From: Acidihalobacter prosperus
GTDB lineage: Bacteria > Pseudomonadota > Gammaproteobacteria > DSM-5130 > Acidihalobacteraceae
Direction of reading: 5' to 3'
Length of the DNA stretch: 64,000 nucleotides
Assembly (NCBI RefSeq): GCF_000754095.2
Contig: NZ_JQSG02000003.1
Location: 361,397 to 425,396 of the forward strand
A program made the translations under genes and the position numbers. Numbering within the stretch: the stretch's first letter is position 1; the number at the start of each line of letters is the position of its first letter. Positions 8,664-15,545 of the stretch are shown here, piece after piece. The notes beneath the pieces are model-generated. The model ran no database searches, was not told the DNA's origin, and was given only the letters and a program-made list of their open reading frames with translations.

Positions 8664-8764
8664 CGATATTTAACTTGTCCCAGATCGTGCTTTACATTCA
8701 TCCGCTTACGCGTTTGTTTCGCGGCGGTGAAATTTTTGTTCCGCTTTGATTTCAGGAACTCTCG

Positions 8765-9481
8765 ATGCGCTGGATTCTGGTGGCGGGCAACGGCCCCCGA
8801 GCGACAGCGATCTCGCGTCGGCTGCGCCATGAAGGCTTTCGCGTCAGCGCCGTGGACGAGCCGGGCCAGGCCGTTGCGGGCCTGTGCGCCCGCCCGCATG
8901 AAGGCGCCCTGTTCGTCGGGCTGACGCCCGCGCACGCCGCCTCGCTTTCCCGGCTGGCCCGGGCGGCGCTCTCGGCACGCGGCGCCCGCTCCATCCCGAT
9001 GATCGCCGTATGCGACACCGCACCGGACGCGGCCGCGGCGGACGGGCTGCCGCTGTTCTGGCAGGCCGGCGCGGCCGACGAATCCCTGCTGCTCGCGCAG
9101 CTGCGTGCCCTGCTGCGTCGCGCCGACGGCTACCCGCGGCACCATCGCTTCGGCGCGCTCGGACTCGATCCGCAGCGCGCGCGCGTCAGTCTCGACGGCC
9201 AGTCCATCGCCCTGCGTCCGATGGAATTCAGGCTGCTCAACCTTTTGATAGAGGCTCAGGGCCGTCCGGTGCCGCCGACCATCCTGGCCGGCAGCCTGTG
9301 GCCCGATCGACCCTACTGCCGCGAACGGCTGGCGGTGCAGTTGCATCATCTGCGCCGCCGGCTGGGCGGCAAGAGCGCCCCAGTTCGCGTACAGCGCGTC
9401 AAGTCGCTCGGCTACGCGCTGGCCACCCGCCGGATCAGTCCCAAGAGGCCCGATACCCATGCAACTCCTCCTGCTCTGTGA
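8765..9481 (+). CDS. Atypical OmpR-like regulator with degenerate receiver (module 1)
   Basis: A 238-aa transcription factor. Residues 1-115 are a receiver-like fold that lacks the acidic pair and phospho-acceptor Asp (ILVAGNGPRA and ALFVGLTP at those places). Residues 130-228 are an OmpR/PhoB winged helix (LRPMEFRLLNLL...VQLHHLRRRLGG...VKSLGYAL). It is clearly paralogous to the regulator at 14776: both begin MRWIL and share GYP-H and LGLDP motifs. It is divergent from a TonB-dependent receptor, the likely target. With no kinase nearby and no Asp, activation by phosphorylation is unlikely; ligand binding or abundance control are alternatives. Confidence 0.85.
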   Translation: MRWILVAGNGPRATAISRRLRHEGFRVSAVDEPGQAVAGLCARPHEGALFVGLTPAHAASLSRLARAALSARGARSIPMIAVCDTAPDAAAADGLPLFWQAGAADESLLLAQLRALLRRADGYPRHHRFGALGLDPQRARVSLDGQSIALRPMEFRLLNLLIEAQGRPVPPTILAGSLWPDRPYCRERLAVQLHHLRRRLGGKSAPVRVQRVKSLGYALATRRISPKRPDTHATPPAL

Positions 9482-10118
9482 GCCTGGACACTCTCCCCGG
9501 CGTCTGATCACCGCGCTGCGCACGCGCTGCGAATCCATCAACGAAAGACCCTGGCCGGAGGCCGAAGACGATGCCTGGCCGCACGCGGAGGCGGTGATCA
9601 TGCATGGCTTCGACGACCGTGTGGTCGAGCACGTTGCCGCTGCGCGCGCACGCGCCGGCAAGGCTGCGCTGCTCGTGGTCGCCCCGCTCAGTCACAGCGG
9701 CCGCCTGGCCGCACTCGAACATGGTGCCGACGACTGTTTGCCGGACGACACGCCCGGTCAGACCCTGCATCAGCGCCTGCTCGCGCTGCATGCGATCACG
9801 CCGGCCGCGCTCAACGAGGGGCACTGCGTGGTCGGCGATCTGCGCATCGGCCTGTCGTCGGTGGATGTCTGGCGCGGCGACCGACACCTGCGCCTCGGCA
9901 TGCGCGAATATCAGTTGCTGCGCCTGCTGGCCCTCAACGCCGACCGCACCCTCAGCCGCGGAGAACTGGTCGAGCGCGTCTGGGGCATCGAGGCGGACCC
10001 CAACGACAATGTGCTGGACGTCTATGTGCACCGCCTGCGCAGCAAGGTGGACAAACCTTTCGCCAAGCCGCTGATCCAGACCGTGCGCGGCATCGGCTAC
10101 CGCCTGGCCGAAGACTGA
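9459..10118 (+). CDS. Second atypical OmpR-like regulator
   Basis: A 219-aa protein with an N-terminal receiver-like region and a C-terminal winged helix closer to canonical PhoB/OmpR (MREYQLLRLLALN...LVERVWG...NVLDVYVHRLRSKVD...VRGIGYRL). The receiver lacks the phospho-acceptor (AVIMHGFDD) and the conserved Lys (GADDCLPDD). The start overlaps the previous regulator by 23 bases, so the two are co-transcribed and probably co-translated. The pair may form heterodimers or cross-regulate. No sensor kinase gene is adjacent. Confidence 0.83.
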   Translation: MQLLLLCEPGHSPRRLITALRTRCESINERPWPEAEDDAWPHAEAVIMHGFDDRVVEHVAAARARAGKAALLVVAPLSHSGRLAALEHGADDCLPDDTPGQTLHQRLLALHAITPAALNEGHCVVGDLRIGLSSVDVWRGDRHLRLGMREYQLLRLLALNADRTLSRGELVERVWGIEADPNDNVLDVYVHRLRSKVDKPFAKPLIQTVRGIGYRLAED

Positions 10119-10147
10119 ACCCCGCGCGGGCCTCCCGCCCCAAGAAG

Positions 10148-10178
10148 CGCGGGCCGTACGTTTCCGGTACGGCCCGCG
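10148..10178. terminator. Hairpin between the regulator pair and the convergent hypothetical gene
   Basis: A perfect 12-bp stem (CGCGGGCCGTAC / GTACGGCCCGCG) with a 7-base loop lies 30 bases after the second regulator. No U-tract follows on either strand, so termination may be weak or Rho-assisted. Confidence 0.55.
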
Positions 10179-10197
10179 AATCCCCGTCATCACGGAG

Positions 10198-10440
10198 TCA
10201 TGACGCCTGAAACCGAGGGTGCGCCGACACGTACCGCTCGCGCAGCGCCCCCGGACCCACCAGGATGGCGCCGGCGCTGTTGCCGCCGGAACAACCGCTG
10301 CCGGTGGTGTGTCGGATCGGGGCGAACGCGTACCCAACTGACTGTTCACGCCCCGTGTGCCCCTGCGCCACTGCCATGCCTGCCGCCCCGAGCCACACCG
10401 ACAGCACTCGACAAGTCTGCGCATAAACCATACCGCCCAT
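10198..10440 (-). CDS. Hypothetical small exported protein
   Basis: An 80-aa open frame with AAGGA nine bases before its ATG and a hydrophobic N-terminus ending in AVAQG, which could be a signal peptide. The mature part (about 55 aa) contains one Cys and a Gly/Ser-rich stretch (TGSGCSGGNSAG). It resembles no family I know. It starts just beyond the left end of the insertion element. It may be a chance frame; the ribosome site and signal-like N-terminus are the only positive evidence. Confidence 0.3.
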   Translation of the reverse strand: MGGMVYAQTCRVLSVWLGAAGMAVAQGHTGREQSVGYAFAPIRHTTGSGCSGGNSAGAILVGPGALRERYVSAHPRFQAS

Positions 10441-10456
10441 CTTTCAGATTCCTTAA

Positions 10457-10470
10457 CAGGCTGTTGAAAA
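10457..10470. repeat. Left terminal inverted repeat of the IS5-like element
   Basis: CAGGCTGTTGAAAA, preceded by the TTAA target duplication; the exact complement closes the element at 11741-11754. Confidence 0.85.
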
Positions 10471-10603
10471 TTCCCCCGATTTAGCGGTTATCATGTTGAT
10501 CAGGGTCCATTGGCGACGTGCCCCTTCGGATCTGGGGCCTGATTTTTCCCGAAAACAGCCCAAATCCCGATCTCTGGGCGCACCGATCCCTTGATGTGTG
10601 CCT

Positions 10604-11695
10604 TCAACATGCTGCCAGTCCCAGATTGCGCATCCGCACCAGGTTGTAGGCCGCCGCGCTGAGCACAAACTGGAAATCCAGTTTCTCGCGTCCGACAAAC
10701 CGACTTTTGCGCAGACCCGCAATGGTCTTGAGCCAACCGAAGCATTCTTCGATCCGCTTGCGGATCGTCAGGCTGGTTCGGTAACCGGGATGGCCGATGG
10801 TGCGCCCGTCGATGGCCGAGCGGCGCCCGGCCGTGTTCTGAGCCACATGCGGCGTGACGTTTCGTCCACGCATCGCCGCCACAAAGCCTTGCGTGTCATA
10901 GTTCTTGTCCGCGCCCAGCGTGATCCGGTGGCTCCCGCCGAGCGCGTCGACAAGCTCGACACCGGCCTCGCGCTCGGCCGTGCCGGTGGCCTGGCTCGTC
11001 TGCGACTCGACGATCAGGCCGTGGCGGTTTTCCATCAGCAGGTGTCCGAGGTAGCTGAGCTTGGCGGTCGTGCCTTCGCTCTTGCGATACAGCAAGGCAT
11101 CCGGGTCGGTCCTGGAGACGTGCGTTTCCCGACACCGCTTCTGCCCGCGAAAGTCCACCGTGGGATTGCGCCCGCCACCGCTCGGCGGCGCGTCCTCGTC
11201 CCGGGGCCGGTAGCTCTTGTGCGAGGCCAGCGCTTCGATCAACGTGCCATCGACGCTGAAGTGTTCGCTAGACAGCAGATCGGCCGCACGGGCCTGATCC
11301 AGCACCCGGGCGAAGAAGGTGCGGGCCACATCGCCTGCAAGCAGGCGGTCACGGTTCTTGGTAAACGTGGAGTGGTGCCAGACCGGATCGTCCATGGAAA
11401 AGCCCACAAACCAGCGAAACAGCAGGTTGTAGTCGATCTGTTCGACCAACAGGCGTTCGCTGCGGATGGTGTAGAACGCCATCAACAGTTGCGCGCGCAG
11501 CAGCTTCTCCGGCGGGATCGAGTCACGGCCCATATGGGCATACAGCGCATCGAAGTCAGCGTCGAGTTCTTTGAGCGCTTGATCGACCATCCGCCGGATC
11601 GGGCGCAGAGGATGGTCCTTCGGCACCCGTTGCTCCGGGCTGACCGTGCTGAACAGCCCATCCTGATGTATGTCGGCACCGCGCATCGGCCACAA
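10604..11695 (-). CDS. IS5-family DDE transposase
   Basis: A 363-aa transposase with the DDE triad visible as D149 (FSVDGTLIEA), D263 (GADKNYD) and E316 (RIEECFGWLK). The N-terminal domain has the IS5-type sequence LLVEQIDYNLLFRWFVGFS. It fills the insertion element, leaving about 60 bases on the start side and 147 on the other. No frameshift or stop is seen, so it is probably functional. A second in-frame ATG at codon 4 could also serve as start. Confidence 0.93.
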   Translation of the reverse strand: MWPMRGADIHQDGLFSTVSPEQRVPKDHPLRPIRRMVDQALKELDADFDALYAHMGRDSIPPEKLLRAQLLMAFYTIRSERLLVEQIDYNLLFRWFVGFSMDDPVWHHSTFTKNRDRLLAGDVARTFFARVLDQARAADLLSSEHFSVDGTLIEALASHKSYRPRDEDAPPSGGGRNPTVDFRGQKRCRETHVSRTDPDALLYRKSEGTTAKLSYLGHLLMENRHGLIVESQTSQATGTAEREAGVELVDALGGSHRITLGADKNYDTQGFVAAMRGRNVTPHVAQNTAGRRSAIDGRTIGHPGYRTSLTIRKRIEECFGWLKTIAGLRKSRFVGREKLDFQFVLSAAAYNLVRMRNLGLAAC

Positions 11696-11740
11696 CCCTC
11701 ACTCAACAATACAAAACCAATCTTCCGGGTTTACAGGACT

Positions 11741-11754
11741 TTTTCAACAGCCTG
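11741..11754. repeat. Right terminal inverted repeat of the IS5-like element
   Basis: TTTTCAACAGCCTG, followed by TTAA; complement of the left end. Confidence 0.85.
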
Positions 11755-11909
11755 TTAAAGGCGATTTCAGAAAAACACGCAACGATATGAAAATAATTAT
11801 TTTTTTATGAACTGCCACTGTTTGTGAATTTCCAATTTCAGCATCGTGAATGCGGTCACGCACCAGCCTGCGCGGCGGCGACGCAACAGCGCCCCGCCGC
11901 CGCACCGAC

Positions 11910-14315
11910 TCAGAAATGCGCCTCAACGCTGGCGTAATACGCGCGTGGCGCACCAGGCTCGGCCAGTAGCTGGCCGGCGATGCCGTAGTAACCGCCGCCG
12001 GAAATATACTCGTAGGCGTTGTATTTCTTGCCCAGCAGGTTGGTCACATCGAATCGCAGCGACAAAGACTTCATGCCGGCGAATCCGACCTGGCGCCCGA
12101 GGACGATCTTGAGTCCGGCATTCCACAAACCGAAGGCAGGCAGTTTTTGCGTGGTCGGCGCCCCGGTATTGTTGTTGTAAATGTACTGGGCACCGGTGTA
12201 GTTCCACCACAACCGAGGTTTGTAGATCACGCCCTCGCGGTAGAACTCGTCGAAGACGCCCGCATTGACAGTGTGATCCGGCACGTTGGAGATCGGCTTG
12301 CCGTTATACGAGCCATGACTGGGGCTGACGTAATTCGAGTACACCGCACGCTCGATGCTGAGATTCGCGAACAGATGCAGGCTGTAAACGGGATTGTCGA
12401 CGAACGACAGATTGACCCCGTCGAACGTCGACGAACCGGACGCGAACAGACTGTAGGCATGACTCACGACCGGAATCGGAATGATCTCGTTGGTGTCGTC
12501 CAGATGATAGTAATTGACGCTGAGCAGGGCATTGCGCAGGTAGCCGTCGTGCGGCAGATAGGCCTTGACCCCGATCTGGTACTGGGTCGACTTCTGTGGC
12601 TTGAGGGTCGAAACCAGGAAATGCGCGTAGGTACCGGTCGCACCCGCCGGAGAACGATATCCGGTCGCGTAATTGGCATACAATGCGAGTTTTTTGGTGA
12701 TCTTCCAGTTGGCGCCAATGGAGGGTTCTACCTCGGTGAAACTGGTTTCGGAGTTCGGCTGCGTATCGCCGTTGTTGCCGATCGCATATTGCACATTTAT
12801 CGGAAAAGCAGCGGCTGCATTGTTGACGAAATTGGATTTGAAATTCACCACGCGGATACCGGGCGTGATGCGAAAACGGTCCGTCGGCTGAAAATCATCC
12901 TGAACGAATGCGGCAAGATCGGTTTCGTAGAGATACGAGCTGTGGAAATGATGCGGCAGAGAAAGACTATGGTAGAGCGTCTGACCATTCACATTGACGG
13001 TCTGCGTTGGATTGTAAAAATCCAGCAGCGAGTAATACTGATTGTTGACGAAATAGCCGCCAACCGAAACAAGATTATGGTAGGGCAGCGCGAAGCTCAG
13101 ATATAGCTTGTCGCCATACGTATGGCTGGTCGCATTGTAATACTGGTAAAGCACGCTCGGTGACTGACCGAGATTGTTGTAGTGCAGATGAATACGGTTG
13201 CCATAACGGTAGAACAGCATATTGTGCAGATGCGTATCCTGCGTGAGCGCGTCCTCGAATTTAGAATAGATCAGAGTCGTGTTGACGAACGCGCGTTTCC
13301 AGTAGGTCGACTTGGGCAGCGAAGTGTAATAGCCAGTGGTCGACTGACTGTAGACCGGCCCCGGTATCGGGTTCCCGGTATTGGGATCGACGCCGTATAT
13401 CGTGACGTTGCTGTTGGGACTGACCGGTATGGGTACCGGCCGATAGGCCACCGAATGCGAAGTATAGGCGCCGAAGCTGAGATGACCGCCGTTGAACGTT
13501 TTGGTCGTCTTGGCGTAATACGCGTAGTTGTTGGCCGGATTGTTGAACCCGTAACCGTTGACGAAATTGCCGCTGCTGCCGACACCACCGGCCACCACCG
13601 TCGACCAACCGTCGATACTGCCGGATTGTGCGCTGAAATTAGCGCCCTGGGTGTCGAAACTCCCCACGAAGCCGCCGATCGTGACGCCAGGTTTCGCGCT
13701 CGGCTGCAGCGGCATGAAGTTGACCGAGCCGCCGATATTGTCGTACCACCGGTTGACCGGATAACCTGGCCCATAGGTCACCGAAATCCCCTTGAACATG
13801 GATATCTGCGGCACCTCGGATGCCTGCCAGACACCATAGGCGGGATCGATCATCGGCACGCCGTCGAAGGTCACCATCACCATGCCGTCGTTGGCGTTGC
13901 CGCCGATATTTCCCCATCCGGTCTTCATGCCGTTGATGCTGATGCTGGCGCGCGGCGCGCCGCTGGGGCCGTCGTTGAGGACGTTCACGCCGGGCGCCTG
14001 TTCAAGCGCCTGACCCGCTCCCATGCCCGGACCGACCGTATCCAGCTCCTGCTTGCCGATCACCTTGACGGACTGGGTCGAATCGAAGATGTGCTTCATG
14101 CTCGGCAGCTTGCCCAGGGTGTCCAGTGGGCTGAGGCGATCGCTGACGACGCCGACATTGTATACCGGCGAGGAAGCCGATTTAGCCGTGTCGCTTGCTG
14201 ATGCCGCCTCCTTGGGCTGTGTGGTTGACTGGGCCGGCGCCGCCATGGCCACGACGGGCATGGCAGCAAGAATCGACAGGGCCAGCTGATTCCTCCTGAA
14301 ATTCCTGAAACGCAT
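11910..14315 (-). CDS. TonB-dependent outer-membrane receptor (module 2)
   Basis: Outer-membrane receptor of 801 aa. The signal peptide ends near AMAAP; the plug contains QALEQAPGVNVLNDGPSG, ISINGMKTGWG, VTFDGVPMIDP and YGPGYPVNRWYDNIGGSVNF; the barrel is rich in Asn/Tyr and ends in Phe (YYASVEAHF). The start at 14315 has CGAGGAGTT upstream and excludes an improbable 15-residue extension. It is not a close copy of the first receptor, but like it is divergent from a degenerate OmpR-like regulator. It reads toward the insertion element. The substrate is unknown. Confidence 0.92.
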   Translation of the reverse strand: MRFRNFRRNQLALSILAAMPVVAMAAPAQSTTQPKEAASASDTAKSASSPVYNVGVVSDRLSPLDTLGKLPSMKHIFDSTQSVKVIGKQELDTVGPGMGAGQALEQAPGVNVLNDGPSGAPRASISINGMKTGWGNIGGNANDGMVMVTFDGVPMIDPAYGVWQASEVPQISMFKGISVTYGPGYPVNRWYDNIGGSVNFMPLQPSAKPGVTIGGFVGSFDTQGANFSAQSGSIDGWSTVVAGGVGSSGNFVNGYGFNNPANNYAYYAKTTKTFNGGHLSFGAYTSHSVAYRPVPIPVSPNSNVTIYGVDPNTGNPIPGPVYSQSTTGYYTSLPKSTYWKRAFVNTTLIYSKFEDALTQDTHLHNMLFYRYGNRIHLHYNNLGQSPSVLYQYYNATSHTYGDKLYLSFALPYHNLVSVGGYFVNNQYYSLLDFYNPTQTVNVNGQTLYHSLSLPHHFHSSYLYETDLAAFVQDDFQPTDRFRITPGIRVVNFKSNFVNNAAAAFPINVQYAIGNNGDTQPNSETSFTEVEPSIGANWKITKKLALYANYATGYRSPAGATGTYAHFLVSTLKPQKSTQYQIGVKAYLPHDGYLRNALLSVNYYHLDDTNEIIPIPVVSHAYSLFASGSSTFDGVNLSFVDNPVYSLHLFANLSIERAVYSNYVSPSHGSYNGKPISNVPDHTVNAGVFDEFYREGVIYKPRLWWNYTGAQYIYNNNTGAPTTQKLPAFGLWNAGLKIVLGRQVGFAGMKSLSLRFDVTNLLGKKYNAYEYISGGGYYGIAGQLLAEPGAPRAYYASVEAHF

Positions 14316-14775
14316 TGCAAACTCCTCGAAACGCGGTCGATGATCGTGACCCCCATGCAAGACACGGCCGGCATACCCGAAAGCAAAGCCCGATCCGCGT
14401 CTGCTGCCGACCGATCGCCCACTCTAACGACCATTTGCACGCAGATAATTCGTCGTATCGGCATGCGCCGATACTGCTTGCGGACAACGCTCCGTTTTCA
14501 GGCCTGCGCCATGCGTAACCCATACCGCCGTTATCGAGATTGCATCCATGCGGCCATCAATCGTTTATATGAATGAACCGAAACGATTCCCACGAACCCC
14601 TGTCATAGCGACTCGTGACCGGCGAGAGCCAGTTTGCTGAGCGAGGCGTGTTGGCGCCTTTCATTTACCTTAAAAAACATTGCATCGAAGGAGATAAATT
14701 CATATCTATCAATGATTTGAATATTAAATTTCATTTTAATGAATATACCGTTAACCTTTTATTAAGGTAAAAAAT
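14316..14775. other. 460-base divergent intergenic region of module 2
   Basis: No convincing gene. The half nearer the receptor has ordinary GC content. The half nearer the regulator (about 14660-14775) is strikingly AT-rich for this genome, suggesting promoter DNA. It holds the candidate operator at 14657-14673, an AACCTTT at 14753-14759, and a 9-bp inverted repeat TTACCTTAA (14665-14673) / TTAAGGTAA (14762-14770). No cobalamin-type riboswitch was recognised before the receptor. Confidence 0.7.
14657..14673 (+). promoter_or_regulatory. Candidate operator, copy 2 (11-bp direct repeat)
   Basis: CCTTTCATTTACCTTAA has CCTT half-sites 11 bp apart (14657 and 14668) and matches copy 1 at 13 of 17 positions. 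It ends 103 bp before the ATG at 14776, against 102 bp for copy 1. It is therefore most likely an element of the regulator promoter, perhaps for autoregulation. Confidence 0.55.
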
Positions 14776-15531
14776 ATGCGCTGGATATTGATTTCAGGCG
14801 ATAATCGCCAGGCATTTGCCCTGCGCCAGCTTCTGATCAGGGATGGCTTTAAGATCGCGCATGCCAAGTCGCTGGAACACACGCGAGAGCAACTGTCGAC
14901 TCGCGAATTTTCAGCGATCCTGATGTCGGGTTTCGGACATGCCGACGTCCGCGCCTGGGCGCAAACCGTCGAACGGGATCTGGCGGGGCGGATCAATGGA
15001 TGCACGCCGGTTTTCTTGCTGCGGTCTGAAGCGCACTGCGATTTGTATCACGTCAACGGATGGGCCCCGGTGTTTTGCACGCACGAGGACATTTCGAACG
15101 ACGAAATACTGCTGCGTGTGCGTGCATTGCTCCGCCGCGCCGCCGGTTACCCGAATCACAGCTACATCGGGCCACTCGGCCTCGACCCGCTCACGCATCG
15201 CGCCTACCTCAACGGCTGGCCGATTTCCCTGCGCGCCAAGGAAATCGAGCTGCTGCAGGTGCTATGCGATCATGGCGAACGGGCGGCCTCGTACGAACAG
15301 CTGGAGGCGCTGCTCTGGGACGGCCGCTCGGGCGCGCGCGCGCGGCTCGCCTCGCAAGTGCGGAACCTGCGCGCCTCGCTGACCCGCCAGGGCGTCCCCC
15401 TGACCATCCGTAATGTGAAGGGATACGGCTACCGCCTGGTACAGCCAGGCAACGCGCCCCGAATCCGCCGGCCCGCGGGACGTGTCGCCCAACGCGGCGC
15501 GCGCGGCGAGGCGAGCAGCCAACTGCCCTGA
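14776..15531 (+). CDS. Atypical OmpR-like regulator with degenerate receiver (module 2)
   Basis: A 251-aa paralog of the regulator at 8765. The N-terminal receiver-like region (MRWILISGDNRQ...AILMSGFGHAD) has no phospho-acceptor Asp. The winged helix spans about residues 145-225 (LRAKEIELLQVLCDHG...RLASQVRNLRASLT...VKGYGYRL). A basic, Pro/Arg/Gly-rich tail of about 28 residues follows. Upstream DNA is AT-rich with a shared operator-like element. It is divergent from the second TonB-dependent receptor and is its likely regulator. No histidine kinase gene is nearby. Confidence 0.85.
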   Translation: MRWILISGDNRQAFALRQLLIRDGFKIAHAKSLEHTREQLSTREFSAILMSGFGHADVRAWAQTVERDLAGRINGCTPVFLLRSEAHCDLYHVNGWAPVFCTHEDISNDEILLRVRALLRRAAGYPNHSYIGPLGLDPLTHRAYLNGWPISLRAKEIELLQVLCDHGERAASYEQLEALLWDGRSGARARLASQVRNLRASLTRQGVPLTIRNVKGYGYRLVQPGNAPRIRRPAGRVAQRGARGEASSQLP

Positions 15532-15545
15532 GCCGGGGCGGCGCC

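Larger units (their letters stand above)
10457..11754 (-). mobile_element. IS5-like insertion sequence, complete
   Basis: A 1,298-bp element with 14-bp identical terminal inverted repeats (CAGGCTGTTGAAAA at 10457-10470 and its complement at 11741-11754). It is flanked on both sides by TTAA (10453-10456 and 11755-11758), a 4-bp duplication that fits the YTAR target of IS5-group elements. The palindromic TTAA makes the exact ends ambiguous by up to four bases. It holds one intact transposase gene and sits between the first and second receptor/regulator modules without visibly disrupting a gene. Confidence 0.88.

Noticed and set aside
14340-14576. Plus-strand open frame of 78 codons in the divergent gap
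   Set aside because: No ribosome site, no family resemblance, atypical composition, and it lies in probable promoter DNA.
14316-14650. Possible cobalamin or other riboswitch before the second TonB-dependent receptor
   Set aside because: No B12-box-like sequence or conserved stem set could be found on the minus strand; the leader looks ordinary.
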